Notes: a model not told the origin generated them from the letters alone. A stretch of 64,000 bases of DNA from Ephydatia muelleri (GCA_013339895.1 JABACO010000161.1:1-64000); one strand, 5' to 3'. Shown: positions 1-11,965, counted from the stretch's first letter. Numbers and translations: made by a program.

Positions 1-183
1 TTGTAAACATAACTACAATGAACACACGTAATAGAATGTAAGCTTACCACATTGTTTGGTGCAAACCGACATACGAGGAGGCTAGTTGAAATGAATGGTG
101 TAATTTCAAAACGGGCAATTACATGCAAGTCAGTATTATCTGCAGATAATCCGTTTTGTTGGAGACAGAAGGTCCATTGACGT
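1..183 (+). repeat. Direct repeat, copy 1 (cut by window edge)
   Basis: This stretch matches 2693-2875 in the same orientation with scattered substitutions. Both copies hold the words GGTGCAAACCGACATACGAG and GTCAGTATTATCTGCAGATA. The left end is lost at the window edge. The homology stops just after the shared word GACGT. No coding potential is visible, and no LTR ends (TG...CA) are recognised. Confidence 0.8.
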
Positions 184-892
184 TTACAAGATCTACATGT
201 AAATGCATGTACATTATTTGATAATACTTAAGCGGTAGGAGCCATAAATGATTGCACTTCGTTCGCACAATACCAAGATGGCTAGAGTACATTGCAAAAA
301 GAATCGTGCATGCCTAAGGCGTCTTTAATTCATACATCACAACGAATCCCTTTGTGAACATTTGTACTTTCCTCCTTCCCCCACCAGCAAACATTTGAAA
401 CTGAGAAACTCCATTGACCTTCGTGCAAAACATCTTCACTCTCAATCAACATACCAGTTTATTTTTGCGACATAGCAGTGCAACATAGAGCTTGCTGTCA
501 CGTGAATGCCATTAATCGACTAATTTTTCATTGCATATGTCGCTAATATCTCACAGACACGTTCCTAAGTTATTATACATTACTCTCCTAGATTCAACTA
601 TGTTTTTATATCAATATACCTTCCAACATATCGTATCTCAAGTAACATTAATATGAACATCTTTCTCAATATCTCTTTTTCTCCTTGGTCCACTGGAGAC
701 TTTGGCGACTTAAGATGGAGTAAGGGTATAAAAGCAAGTGGCATCCCTTGCCTGATACTGTACAGGCAGCATCAGTCTACTGACTTCAGACGATCTGATC
801 TAACCATGCATGGCAGTAGGACTTAAGACAGGATAGAACATGTACCGAGCCCAGGGCTGTACATGTACATAATACAAGTAACTTAAAACATT
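184..892. other. No gene seen
   Basis: AT-rich DNA with only short chance reading frames. I see no splice-bounded exon, repeat array or terminal inverted repeat here. Confidence 0.6.
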
Positions 893-955
893 GTCTATGA
901 GAAAAGTTGGTGGTATAGAATTTGAAGACAATAGTGGTGTAAAAAGCCACATGGA
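893..955 (+). repeat. Decayed arm of the 56-kb palindromic repeat family
   Basis: Contains GAGAAAGTTGGT-like and GGTGTAAAAAGC words in the same order as in the arms of the palindromes at 55974-56272 and 56484-56733. Only one arm is present, and it is visibly mutated. Confidence 0.55.
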
Positions 956-2692
956 ATCGATCAGGTGATGCTAATACATGTAGGTCTAGAGTTAGCAGGA
1001 TCAGAAAATTGTTCCTAAATTTTCCCAAATGCCAGATGGATTACCAGCACTCTTCTATAAAAAAAGTTCTGTGTCTACCGTTATCCATATCATTTAATAG
1101 CTGAATGCTGGAACAGTCCTTACAGTATGGCGGCAGGCAATTGCCATTCCTATTCATAAAAAAGGTCCAGTCTACAGTATGCTGGATGTAAATGCACTTG
1201 ATGCAATGAAGTCAACATTACAACATAAATAATTAAAATCAAATAAAGTCAAATCAGCATGTATGACTGAATAATTTCAAGTAATTTGATTACATGTACA
1301 TAACCACATTCATTTGGCGAAAAGAACAGGGGTACACTAGAAAGGATTTTCAATCGGTAACCAAATCCATAAATTTAACCAAAATAAACAAACGCATTAA
1401 TGCATGAGGTTCCCTTAATTTTCATATTTGTTAGATTAGTAATTTGAATTTTTGTGATACCTAGGGAATCATACTTTGCCTCACATATGTATATCAACTA
1501 TTAAATTTTTTCTCTCAAGATTTTCCTAATACCCACAATGCATGGCATGAAACAAGGAGCTGCATGTGCACGCTTACTGTTGCTCATGAAGAAATAAAGA
1601 CTGGTCACTTCTAATACACGAACATGTAGTTTTGATTGCAGGAAAACTTCTGAAACACTGATTGGTACCATAAAATGAACGTTTTCTTGTAGATTGGTTA
1701 ATTGTGATTGCATAATGCGCAAGATATCTCACGGAGAAAATTGATTTGAACCATAGGATTGGGTGATGCAATTAAAAAGCGAAGTACCGCATGCTTCTAT
1801 GACAATACGAGACTGAAGGACTGCATGTAAACAGTCATACATTCGCTTCTTGAAACGTAATATTATCCCATCGGTGCATGTTGTTCCCTTAGTTTTGTTA
1901 TTTCATAAATCGAGTTCCACTGTACAGTGCCCTGTTGCCTCACCCCCACATCCTACCCTTTCTCATGACAGTTGATTTATTCCGGGAACGGCTCAGTATC
2001 GATATCGACCATGAGGTGGTTCACGTTCTAGGTCTTCAACCCAATGAGTTTAGCAGTTATGGTTTTACTAGTAGATTTGTAGGATTTAAATATGTCTATG
2101 TCATTCGGTAGACTGTCGGCCCTTCTTGGTAACGAGCTCGCTTGGTATACCTCCGATGATCTCATGCATTGAACTTAATCTAGTTTCTTCTCCCGGCTTC
2201 ATCATACATGCAGTCTATATATGGCTTTCACAATTCTGTCCGTGCACTATACATACAGGCCTTTGCTGGTTGCGCTTCATTATCTTAAACATGTCTGTTT
2301 CTGCGCATGCATCTCTCGTGTACCCCTTTTCAGTCTTAATTTTCATAATTTGCTCAAACAGCTACGCGTAAATCCCGGAATCCCCAAATCCCCGAACCCC
2401 TTGACCTTGTACATAGATGTACGTGTACATCTATATTGTGTCTTACCCAGACCCAAAGTTCGTAACTATTTGTTACGTGGTTATCTACATTCAGTTGTAA
2501 AACCACATCCACGTAGCCAATCGTCTACATGTATTGCTGTTTACTTTATTTGAGTGAAAGTAACACAGAAAGGGACAAAGGTTTATGCATGGAAAAGCTA
2601 GAACGCATGATAGGCCAGATAATGACAGATGTACATGACAATAACACAGTCAATTTTTATCTCTCACAAACAGCTATTCACGAACCGTTCCT
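956..2692. other. No gene seen between the direct repeats
   Basis: Short overlapping reading frames exist (for example 2126-2553) but none resembles a known domain and none has exon-like borders. If the flanking repeats were LTRs, this interior should carry gag or pol; it does not. Confidence 0.55.
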
Positions 2693-2875
2693 TTGTAAAC
2701 ATAACTACAACGAACACACGTAGTAGATCGTAAGCCTACCACACTGTTTGGTGCAAACCGACATACGAGGAGGCTATCTGAAACGAATGGTGTAATTGAA
2801 AACGTGCAATTACATGCAAGTCAGTATTATCTGCAGATAATCCATTTTGTTGGAGACAGAAGGTCTATCGACGTC
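2693..2875 (+). repeat. Direct repeat, copy 2
   Basis: Second copy of the repeat at 1-183, starting TTGTAAACATAACTACAA. It keeps the same order of words and ends near GACGTCC. It shows about one visible difference every 10-15 bases from copy 1, so it is not a recent duplicate. Confidence 0.8.
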
Positions 2876-4060
2876 CAAGCGCATGTAATTTGTTATTCCA
2901 TAAGAAGATCAACCACAAGGCCAGGGAAGACATTGAAACGTGTAAGCAGATTGTTACTGGAGTGTTTTAAGTTAAAAATCAAACACAAAGATATCGCTGC
3001 AAGCCTATGATGCAAAGCGAGGGAAATTGAATGTGGCTGGGTGCTGTGCTTTAATCAATTGGCATTTTGGGGACTGCTGCCAATACTGCACTGATGCGAA
3101 AATGACTTGGTTGAGCTGAAAGGCAAAAGACCAATTATATTACATGTACGTACAGAAAACGAGATTTTTGATTCAGTGCAAGCACAGTATAATGCACCTT
3201 CAATTTGTGTGAAATCAAAATCCTTCTTCATCTCAACCCAATTGATAGAGTTGGAATGACTCATCTACAAACATTATACGTCCTTATCAGTTTATCATGT
3301 TTACTGGGTGTTCAGGAAAACAATTTTCTTTGTTGTTGTCACGCACAAGCAACAAGCGCCAAATTTCCGTTTAAATATTATGTGCTTCACGGAGGCGCAT
3401 CATTTTGTTTTTTTCGCGGTTGGTATAACGCACTTCGTTGAGATACATGCGACGACAAAGCTGTACGTCTGAGTGTTTGTTCTTTACGAAGCTCTGAACT
3501 CATAGACCGGCAAGTGCAGCACGTATTGAGTAAAACAATACAAATTTAGAGCTCTGTAAGATGTATTTGAGCGCGGTCTTTCAAAACGTGCGTTCAGCGG
3601 TCAAGCTCGTTTGTTCACTTGCTGCGTACTTGTACCTTCAGTTTTCTTTAGTACACATATCTATTACTCTGCAGAATTAGTAAGTCAAGCTTTCCAAGCT
3701 AGACAAGAGCATATAAAAATGGCGGGCCAATGTAGTAACAAGAGGATATAAATCAGCCCACGACATCGCGCCGGTATTGTATTTGCAAGGAGTATCTTAT
3801 TACCACAAAATGTTTAGCTTGCCTGCTGTGCAATTGTACACTGTACTCGAGACAGTTTCGGATGACCTTGTTCTTCACTACAGATGATAATATGGATACA
3901 CCGAGTCTGATGGTAGTCATACTTCATTTCCACCTCATAGAAAGTATGTTTATGCGAGATGAATGAAAACCAACATGCACACTGTGTATGTGTACCCTTT
4001 GTGGTTAAGAAAACATGCATGCTCATCATTTTGGTCTTTCCACTCTGAACTCCTCTATTT
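2876..4060. other. Upstream region of receptor gene 1
   Basis: No confident exon. A TATA-like word (ATATAAAAAT at 3711-3720) precedes a GC-richer stretch, and a run of G lies at 4071-4088. These may be promoter-proximal for gene 1, but there is no way to confirm a transcription start from sequence alone. Confidence 0.3.
3256..3315 (+). CDS. Possible leader peptide for receptor gene 1
   Basis: An ATG opens a 20-residue hydrophobic segment, MTHLQTLYVLISLSCLLGVQ, which has the shape of a secretory signal peptide: a short polar start, a core of L, Y, V and I, then a small/polar end. It lies about 860 bases upstream of the first Ig exon of gene 1. No strong GT donor in the required phase 1 follows directly, so the link to gene 1 is weak and the hydrophobicity may be chance. 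Confidence 0.2.
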
Positions 4061-4176
4061 CAGACCGCTGGGGGGGGGGGGGGGGGGGACACATTTAAAT
4101 TTAATTTAGGTGCATGAGTGTATAATCATGCAGTTGTCTATGCACACATGACAGTGCGGTGTGTTTTTCTCCCCAG

Positions 4177-4591
4177 GCTCCACACAGAGTCTTCCATGTC
4201 ACACTGACAGTGGAGATAACTGTACATCAAGTATATGTCCCAACACTGTGGTGACCTACATCTGTACCATCACCAGTGGAACAGCTGCTGGTTATACTGA
4301 CTGGACCCTGCCCACTGGCACCTGCCCTTCCAACTCCTTCCCTAATAAGATAAGACTGTCTCAACTTGTCACTGGGCTATGTTCTCCACAGGGTACAGGA
4401 GTTCCCAGTATGTGTGGACCTTACAGAGCTTCCAGCATACAGTCCTCTGATCCCACATACTGTCTGTCCTCCATCTTAACTGTGAACATTACAGCTGCTA
4501 TGAATGGTAGCAATGTAATATGTTTCAACACCAATGTAGCAAATTCGTCTATCACAACTGTTGTCTCCCTCGACAACCATCTATGTCATAG
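4177..4591 (+). CDS. Gene 1 exon: Ig-like module
   Basis: Acceptor TTTTTCTCCCCAG precedes it and donor GTATGCC follows. It shows an Ig-fold pattern: Cys in VTYICTI, Trp in YTDWTLP, then a strand rich in L and V ending in a second Cys (NGSNVICF). Extra Cys pairs (CGPYR, YCLSS) are conserved in the copies at 23148 and 49183. Compared with gene 3, the end of the exon holds one additional base between TTGTCTCC and the donor, so it leaves in phase 2 while the next exon starts in phase 1. Confidence 0.7.
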
Positions 4592-7543
4592 GTATGCCAT
4601 TCTTATTAAGCGGCTCCCAACCTGCCCCTCCCCTACTATGCAACTACTGACATCTACAATACTACATCAGGTTGATTTACTTCCCATGCTAACACCTTAT
4701 TATTTATCTCTAGAGTAAGAACTCAACTATCCTCATCCCTTCCTCCCCCCTTGCCCCTCCATCTATCTCTCCTCCCCTACCCTCCATCACTCCCCTCCCT
4801 CCTTCCTCTCCCATCCTCCCTATGTCCTTCCCCTCCTACCCCCTTTCCCTCTCCTTTCCTCTCCCTTCCCTCCCTCCCCCCCTCCCTCCCTCCCCCTCCC
4901 TCCCCCCTCCCTCCCTCCCCCTCCTTCCCTCCCTCCCTCCCTCCCTCCCTCCTCCCTCCCTCCTCCCTCCTCCTCCCTCCCTCCCTCCTCCCTCCCTCCC
5001 TCCCTCCCGCCCTCCCTCCCTCCCTCCCTCCCTCCCTCCCCCTCCCTCCCTCCCTCCCTCCCCCTCCTCCCTCCCTCCCTCCCTCCCTCCCCCTCCCTCC
5101 CTCCTCCCTCCCTCCCTCCCTCCCTCCCTCCCTCCCTCCTCCCTCCCCTGAGGCTGTTCTAAATGGGCACCTATCATGCTTATGCATTTTTGAATGCTTT
5201 TTTAGTCCAACTAGTCACATGTGATGTGTAATACTACAGAGCTGTTTGAGTTGGCAGTAGACATGGGGACTGGTAATAAAAGTTTGCTGCTTTCTCCTCT
5301 CAGTCCCTCCAGGTCCTGTCAGGATCACTGCATGGGCACCTCCAGTGACCAGTCCACCAGACCAGCTGACAGTGACCTGGACCCCTCCCACTACTGGTGG
5401 TGTTCCTACCAGCTACACTGTCACTATCAATGACAGTAGTAGTCCTGTGGTCATGGCTGCTAATGGATCACCAGTGTACACCCACACCTTCACTGGACTG
5501 GTCAGTGACACACTCTACACTGTCTCTGTGGTGGCCATCAACTGTGCTGGAGCCAGCAATGGGACATCAGAGACAACATCAACATGTATATGAAACTCTG
5601 ATATTGTTTACTACTTGTATTTTCCATTCTATGCTTATGCTAGAGGATACATATTCACAACACTGATGCTAGGATACATATGCAGAGAATGTCTGTCAAT
5701 GTACATACTTGCATTAACTCAACAGTACATCTTCCATACTCCATAGATACTTCTATCAATGGTAGTGTGATAAATGATGCAAGCTATGACACAAGAATGA
5801 TGGTGGTCAGATGTTCATTGAACCAATCCTTCTACTGTGTGGTGTGCTGCAGTACTGATCCCTCTGTCCCTCCTGACTCAAGTGTGTACAATATCTCCAC
5901 TACCAGAGGCACAGAGGTGACTGTCTCCCTGCAAGGCCTCACCAGTGGTCAGATGTACTACTGCAAGGCAGCAGCTACCAACACTAACTCTAATAACTGT
6001 GCTGGTCCAATGGTTGGAGGTGTCTTTAATTTCACGTTCAGACTTCCTCACTCTGATGTGACTACACCCACTGTGCCTGGTAAGAGACTGATGAGTGAGT
6101 TTTAAATTAGTTGGTACTTTTATTCATCTTCCCTTTTCATTTCACGAGTATGCTTTCCCTACTTTATGCCGTGAGCAATATCCAAGCCTCTCATTTCTGC
6201 AGTGCCATATAAATCAAGTAGCTCGTAGCAGATCAGGCACATTACATAAATTATTTATTGTGGGTGGGGTTGGAGGGGGGGGGGACAGAGCTGCTGCCTT
6301 GCCAGCTAAGTAGTATGGGGCAGCACTTCAATCACCACCCAACCACTCAACCACCACACACACACATACACACACACACATACACATACACACACACATA
6401 CACACACACACATACACACACACAAATACACACACACATACACACACACCATCAAAACTTCTACATTTTATGCAGTTTGGAACCAATAGTCTATGCTTTT
6501 ACTAACATAAAATTACATGCTACATTGCAGGCCCAAAACAGGCCTGTTAAACCCACAACTCCTAGAAAGATCTCTTTTCTTAATTTTGTTCCGTATTATT
6601 TTTTGCTTCACGAAAGAACAATTGGGAACACAACCTAATATATGTGGAGCATCAATAAATTCAACTGCATTTGATTTTTAGTGCCCAACAAGCTAGATAC
6701 ACTTAGACAAAATTCGTACAAGGTGCTAACCAAATGTTATCATATTGTATAGATACTTCTATCAATGGTAGTGCGATAAATGATTCAAGCTATGATACAA
6801 GAATGATGGTGGTCAGATGTTCATTCAACCAGTCCTTCTACTGTGTGAGTACTGATCCCTCTGTCCCTCCTGACTCAAGTTTGTACAACATCTCCACTAC
6901 CAGAGGCACAGAGGTGACTGTCTCCCTACAAGGCCTCACCAGTTATCAGATCTACTACTGCAAGGCAGCAGCTACTAGCACTAGATCTAATAACTGTACT
7001 GGTGTGAAGGTGTTCTTCAGCTTCATGACGTACTCCATTCCTCAATCAAACCTGTCCAATCCTGGTACATGTAAGCTCCACTGATGCACCTGAGAATTGC
7101 TATGGGCATAATGGGGAGAAAAAATATTCTTGTTCAAATAGAAATGAATCAAAACAGCTGTTTAAAACACCTGTCTTCTATTTCAAACTGCCAATATGCT
7201 ATAGAACGATTGGGCACTATTTAAGGTGTAGGAAACATTTGCTTCTGGTAGCTTGCAATTCTGTGCATAAAACTATTTCATGTCATTTTTTGCAGCCAGC
7301 CATCTACCTTCCATTGATGTTTCTACTGTTGTTGGTATAACCTTCTCCATTACATTTATCATGGCCTTCTCTCTGGGAGTGTTGGTGACCATCTGTATTA
7401 GTTGCATCTCCAAGACAAAATCCAAAACAACATCATCTCATCCTACCACTTCTAATGCACCTTATGATGTGGTGGGCATCAGACAGAAGAAAATAGATAC
7501 CATTGAATTAAAGAGCAATGATGCTTATGGAACAGTGAAATAA
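4177..7543 (+). CDS. Receptor gene 1: Ig-FN3-FN3-FN3-TM (frameshift suspected)
   Basis: Gene-level model with exons 4177-4591, 5304-5585, 5747-6079, 6753-7064 and 7296-7543, each with an AG acceptor and GT donor. The product would be a type I membrane protein: one Ig-like module, an FN3 module, two tandem FN3-like modules, one membrane segment and a short tail with two tyrosine motifs (YDVV and YGTV). The last four exons join cleanly in phase 1. The Ig exon is 415 bases long, one base too many for a phase 1-1 exon, so joining it to the FN3 exon throws the frame. Either the Ig exon is broken, another donor is used, or the true partner exon was missed. There is no confident leader exon. The family is recognised from Ig and FN3 sequence patterns; function is unknown. 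Confidence 0.65.
4733..5149. repeat. CCCT/CCT microsatellite in gene 1 intron
   Basis: A pyrimidine-only tract of CCCT, CCCCT and CCT units fills most of the intron after the Ig exon. Long open frames on both strands here (Pro/Ser/Leu-rich or Gly/Arg/Glu-rich) are by-products of the repeat. The purity and length make it likely to be length-variable. Confidence 0.95.
5304..5585 (+). CDS. Gene 1 exon: FN3 module
   Basis: 282 bases, phase 1 at both ends, between TCTCCTCTCAG and donor GTATAT. It encodes a classical FN3 module: PP start, [20 protein letters not shown], then the [13 protein letters not shown] strand that ends this fold. Homologous to 25736-26008 and 47367-47092. Confidence 0.85.
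5747..6079 (+). CDS. Gene 1 exon: FN3-like module, copy A
   Basis: 333 bases, phase 1-1, between CCATAG and donor GTAAGA. The second half ([20 protein letters not shown]) has the FN3 core pattern; the first half is divergent. It is a tandem duplicate of 6753-7064 and differs by a 9-base in-frame insertion after FYCV that adds a Cys pair. Confidence 0.75.
6352..6451. repeat. CA-rich microsatellite
   Basis: Imperfect CACACA tract with interspersed TACACA units, lying in the intron between the two tandem FN3-like exons. Confidence 0.9.
6753..7064 (+). CDS. Gene 1 exon: FN3-like module, copy B
   Basis: 312 bases, phase 1-1, acceptor TTGTATAG and donor GTACAT. It shares most of its first two thirds with 5747-6079 and then diverges at the 3' end, where VFFSFMTYS replaces VFNFTFRLP. 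Same orientation and same phase as copy A, so this is an exon-level tandem duplication. Confidence 0.75.
7296..7543 (+). CDS. Gene 1 exon: membrane segment and tail
   Basis: Starts after TTTTTTGCAG and reads [11 protein letters not shown], then a membrane span of about 25 residues ([20 protein letters not shown] and onward), a Cys-containing border and a Lys/Ser/Thr-rich tail, ending at TAA. The tail holds two Tyr-x-x-Val motifs (PYDVV and AYGTV) 21 residues apart. That is wider than a canonical ITAM, but each could be a phospho-tyrosine docking site. AATAAA overlaps the stop region. Confidence 0.8.
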
Positions 7544-7599
7544 ATTTCTTTCATCTTTTCACAAGTGTTTGTCACGTATCCGTGATACAATTTGTGCGG

Positions 7600-7945
7600 T
7601 CATATATAATTTTATTTTAAAATCATTATTTGGGATCATTGGACCTAATGCGTGCATTATAAATTTTTCAATAGAAATGTAACGCTTGCGTAGAAGTGTA
7701 TGGCTAATTAAAACCCTTACAACTCGATGACAGATCTCCAATTTTCAGTGCGTAAGAAGCAATGTGTAGAAGACATTTCAGATAACTAGAATTTGATATC
7801 TTGAAAAATCATGCGTTAGTGTCCTTTTCGCGGAAACGATCTGCAACAGAATTGCATTCAAACCCCGTTAACGGTTCGAATCATTATTTATACACATGGG
7901 CAACTTTAGTTTTCTCGCTAAGTAAGTGATTTTAAGTCGTTTACG
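7600..7945 (+). repeat. Dispersed repeat shared with 38430-38900
   Basis: Both places share, in order, CAATAGAAATGTAAC, ACTCGATGACAGAT (or ACTTCATGACAGAT), AGAAGCAATGTGTA and CATGCGTTAG. Here it follows gene 1; at 38.4 kb it lies in the intron before the membrane exon of gene 4. No coding content. Confidence 0.7.
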
Positions 7946-7983
7946 CAAGGATTATTATTATTTTTGTATGATAAATGTTCACA

Positions 7984-8275
7984 CTACGCCTGCTCTTGAA
8001 TTGAGCTGAGCCAATGGCAAGCCGGGTAGCTAGACGTGAAAATCATAATGTGTTGCCTCTTTGCCCGGGAGACACATACCCACCCCAGCTCACTGCATTT
8101 GGAGTCATTGGCCTTGTGCTTGCTGTTTGTGCTATGCAGGTTGTCTGAACGATCCAGTGATGCTGTAGAGACGGGGGATAACACAGTAAGGTCAAAGCAG
8201 CAAATTTTCCTCCCATCCAATCTCGAACCAGGGCATCAGCTGCAGAGATCGAGACCATTTCAACTTTGACTCTCA
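7984..8275 (-). pseudogene. Decayed non-LTR retrotransposon C-terminal fragment
   Basis: On the minus strand, in two frames, it reads DALVRDWMGGKFAA, then LTVLSPVSTASLD, then KHKANDSKCSELGWVC. This is the same module as 28727-29257, which keeps the order ADALV...W, DMTVTSPL, KHQANDPKCHMLGW. Frameshifts break it, so it is a relic. Confidence 0.65.
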
Positions 8276-8347
8276 GATCTGATGGGCCTCAGATGGCAAA
8301 ACTCTAACACATCAAATAGGTGCGATCGAGCAATTTGAATCGCGGTA

Positions 8348-8433
8348 GCTTGTACCCAGACCCTACTTTTCGCAGCTGCGGATGGATTACATCACCGCTA
8401 CGCTGCAAACAGACGGGTCTGGGTACGAGACTA
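8348..8433. repeat. Small palindromic element, GTACCCAGACCC ends
   Basis: Left end GTACCCAGACCC is matched by GGGTCTGGGTAC at the right end. The middle word GATTACATCACCGCTACG recurs in the palindrome at 59181-59307. Related single ends occur near 9215, 63100 and 63205. Confidence 0.6.
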
Positions 8434-8459
8434 ATTTTGCGAGCCTGTGTTCTACTTTC

Positions 8460-9143
8460 CAGGGGCGGATTTAGGGGAAGGGGGGGGGGGGGACCCCCCC
8501 CCGTTTCCTATATGAAGAATGACGTAATGCATATTGTAATCTATGCAACGTTCTGCATGTTACCGTCCTTGGATTTGCAAGATTGCACATCGTTCTAGAC
8601 AAGTGGGGTCAATATCGATCTAATTATATCCTCCTACATGTGTATTAACGAAATATTTAATCGCGCGATCGATCGAATGGTGCGTGTGGGCAGGAATTGA
8701 GGTAAGCGATCAAAAGACGTGAATGGGATGGATCTCAGATTCTTTTCAGAAAACAGATAGCTATAGAGCTAAATAACTAACAATACTAACATTATAGTAA
8801 ACATACATGAGTCGTTTTTAGACCGACATGTAGCTGGTGCATGCCACGTGCACGCTTCGGTCACAAATCCACAAAAGCTTTGCATCACGAATTTAATTGC
8901 TGAGCAGTAGGAACCATAGCATTGTGTAGAGTTTTCTCGTCACTATCCATGCAGGCTCTAGTAATCCGGATATCGCGTGATGTATATGTATTGGAAATTT
9001 CATGCTAAATAAACGCAAAAGCAAAAAAAGCCCCCTGGGGAAGCTATCAGCGCTCCACCAGACCCCCTTGCTATCACGGGGGCACGCCCCTCCCCCTAAT
9101 TGTGAATATATTTATCAGACCCAAAATCCTGGATCCGCTCCTG
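8460..9143. mobile_element. Non-autonomous hAT-like element (684 bases)
   Basis: Starts CAGGGGCGGATTTAGG and ends with the reverse complement of CAGGAGCGGATCCAGG. The 5-base word CTTTC flanks both sides (8455-8459 and 9144-9148). The same terminal sequence and a 5-base flanking duplication bound the transposase-bearing element at 12189-15780, so this is a probable deletion derivative that was mobilised by it. A G/C homopolymer run follows the left end. Confidence 0.85.
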
Positions 9144-9148
9144 CTTTC

Positions 9149-11160
9149 GTGGTTTTATGTATGACGATTGTGAGAACAGCTGCAACATGGAATGGTAAAC
9201 AACGTATTTTTTAGTCTCGTACCCGGACCCAACGTTTTCTGACTTCGTCAACTCGATTTAGAGCGCTTTTTTGTTGTTGTTTTTTTCTTCTAATGTGGCT
9301 GGTATTTGTTAACCTGGTAGCCTGGTGTATGTACATTCCCTATAAGATATAAATCATTAAATGGATTTCAGCGAACTTGCAATGCATTGACATGCACGCA
9401 GGCCGCGTCATCATGCACGCAGGCAGCACAACTGCTCTGATCTGCACGCGATGCCCGTGGGGAGTCTATTAACAGAGAGTCACGTGGACGTCAACACAAA
9501 ATAGGGTAAGTGTGTGTGTTGCATTGATCCAATAGTGTGGCTAATGAGTCAGCAGGGTTCCGTAGCATATGTTATGCATGCATGCATACAAACAACGAGT
9601 GGTAGATGTCTCGTGCCCCTCCATACCCACCTGGACATGCTGCAGCCCATAATGTGTAATGCCATTTTCAAATCTGCATTCAAAATTAAATGAGTTAATG
9701 GGATACGATGTCACGTGATAGGGTGTCATGCATGACAGGGTAGCACAGCAGGTAGAGAGAACTCCACTTCATGTTCCTTCTTACTCTAATGGTAGACTCC
9801 CACAGAATACATCTCTCCCATGCAAGCTCAGCAGGGGATATCCCAGCCATGCATGGCTCCCGCATTAGATAACTCCGAGTGAGATACGAGTAAGCTGCAG
9901 CTCGCCATGTCCACTCAACACACATGGACACTGATTAGTGATTGAAGGAGTTGTTCGACATTTTGGGCTCAGATATGTGACTGTCATAAGATACAAATGA
10001 AAATGTGTATAATGCATTGCATTTATCCTTGGTACTTTGTGTATGTGTGTGTGTGTGTGTGTGTGTTCACGCGTGCAAGCACTACATAGTGTGCGAGTGT
10101 TAATATGTGTATGCTGTGTTTTGCTTGCGTAAATGTATTGATTTGCTTCATTCCAAACTTGCTGCTTTTTGTGAACTAATACTTGGTTTTTGAAGCAAGA
10201 GTTGCCACTGTATACAGATCCTACATATAGATATTTCTTTAGTATATAATATTCCCATTCCTACACACAAAATCACATTATATTCTATTCCAGGTCTTTT
10301 CGTTTTGAATTGGAGAAAAGTATACGTCAATTCAATTTGCCTGTCCTTTGTTGATGGTGTCTAGCTAGCCATGCCCGATCTGCTCCAGAACAAAGGTTAA
10401 CCAGTTTCTTCACATTGAGCAACATCAGCTGTTAATGTCAATAAGAGGTACCATATATCTGCATGTGTTACCAGGTGAGTAATATTTTTAGTTATCGACT
10501 TGCTCAGAGCCGAGACATTGCTAACCATTTTTCCAACCTCCGACATATGCACTGTATGTACTGCAGGTGGAGATTACTAAGGCTTGAATGATGAAAGGTT
10601 AATGCAGCTGTGTCTGATTTCGTGGACTAGCAGCTTGACAGGTCAGTCAGGAATATATTTTATGGCCATGGTATATCCTCAAGGGACATGTACAGTACAT
10701 GTCAGGATCACCACACCTGGCATGTGTATGATATGTCAAACATTATCACAGGGTATTAAACACATGCATCTCAATAGCCAGCTATTCCCTGAACATGTAC
10801 CTGTGCTCATGTGATCTTATTGTACGCAGCACTGTTGTGGCGTGCAACTGCATATACATGGAAGCAATTGCCAACCTGCAAGTGTGCTCAGATTGGAACC
10901 TTCTTATGAGGTGACCAAATATCTATGGATAGGGTGGATGTGAATGTGAAATGTGTAGGGGGGAGGTGAGTGTACAGGCAGGTGGGTGTGAGTGTAGTGT
11001 GGTGTGTCAAGTGGATGTGAGTGTGTAGGGTGGGGATGTGAGGATGCAGATAAATGGATGAATGCTATTGTTATGTGAAAGGTTCCATGCAGTTTCAACA
11101 CTACATTGCAGTCCGGGACAGTATCAGAGAATTTAGACAACTTGATAGCTAAAGCTCCAG
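9149..11160. other. No gene seen
   Basis: Mixed-composition DNA with a short TG run at 10040-10064 and several TGCATGCA words. I see no domain-like reading frame or paired exon borders. A solo end of the GTACCCAGACCC family occurs at about 9212-9232. Confidence 0.55.
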
Positions 11161-11385
11161 GGTGGGAGTGAGGTGGGATGGAACCATGGGGGGGGAGGTG
11201 GGACAGAACCAGGGTGGGAGTAAGGTGGGATGGAACCATGGGGGAGGGGGGGGGGGGAGGTGGGACGGAACCAGGGTGGGAGCAAGGTGGGATGGAACCA
11301 GAGTGGGAGTAAGGTGAGATGGAACCAGAGTGGGAGTAAGGTGAGATGGAACCAGAGTGGGAGTAAGGTGAGATGGAACCATGGG
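11161..11385. repeat. 27-base minisatellite, GTGGGAGTAAGGTGAGATGG
   Basis: Tandem units reading GGGAGTAAGGTGAGATGGAA followed by CCAGAGT; the left units are more diverged and contain G runs. The minus-strand Ser/Pro/His-rich open frame across it is a repeat artefact. Confidence 0.9.
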
Positions 11386-11739
11386 GGTACACAGCTGTAT
11401 TATTGCCCACCCAGGCACATAGTACAAAATCCCCTGGCTTCACACAGCACTCACACTATCACTTGAGCACAATTAAAATTATCAAATGAGGCAGGTGTTG
11501 GATATGTCTTGGTCACTACCATCAGTTGATGATTGTAGCCTCAGTGCAGAGGTTGTTTGTTACTGAGGTGTGGCTTGGATTGGTGCATGCTGTGTGACGT
11601 TGAGCGTGCCATAACAGGTGTGCTGTAATATTTATACATGTATGTGCAGCAAAATCATTCTCAACTGCAAATAGGTCTTCAACTATGGAATATGGCTAAC
11701 TGCTTGTGAATCACCCTCAGGAAGCACATGCAGGGACTC

Positions 11740-11965
11740 ACATCACTGAACCACGGTGGCCTGAAAGTACACATGAGCGCAGGGATCATTGTCCTATGTT
11801 TTTGAGCTGTCCAGACAAATCTTCACCACTGAAAGCACCAACATCCAGTGGACACTTTCCTTTGCCCACACCTGCCCACAAGATGTGTCAGCTGCTGTGG
11901 AGGAGCATCAGTAAAGATGATAAGCTACAGACATGATGAACCAAACAATTCACTGTATTACTGGT
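11740..11965 (+). repeat. Dispersed repeat, copy 1
   Basis: Shares GGTGGCCTG, AAGTACACATGAG, GTCCAGACAAATCTTCACCA, AAGATGTGTCAGCTG and GATGAACCAAACAATT in the same order with 18435-18595. The 18.4-kb copy lacks some internal bases. The two copies flank the whole block of nested DNA and Ty3/gypsy elements. Confidence 0.75.

Noticed and set aside
1..2875. LTR retrotransposon bounded by the direct repeats
   Set aside because: No TG/CA ends, primer-binding site, gag or pol between the copies.
4751..5224. Pro/Ser/Leu-rich and Gly/Arg/Glu-rich frames
   Set aside because: Products of the CCCT microsatellite inside a gene 1 intron.
7866..7885. tRNA-like B box (GGTTCGAATC)
   Set aside because: No A box at the right distance and no cloverleaf could be folded around it.
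10584..10814. 76-residue open frame
   Set aside because: No domain, no conserved copy in the window, no exon-like borders.
10904..11443. Ser/Pro/His repeat frame on the minus strand
   Set aside because: It follows a 27-base minisatellite (a multiple of 3), which keeps any frame open; flanks are not coding-like.
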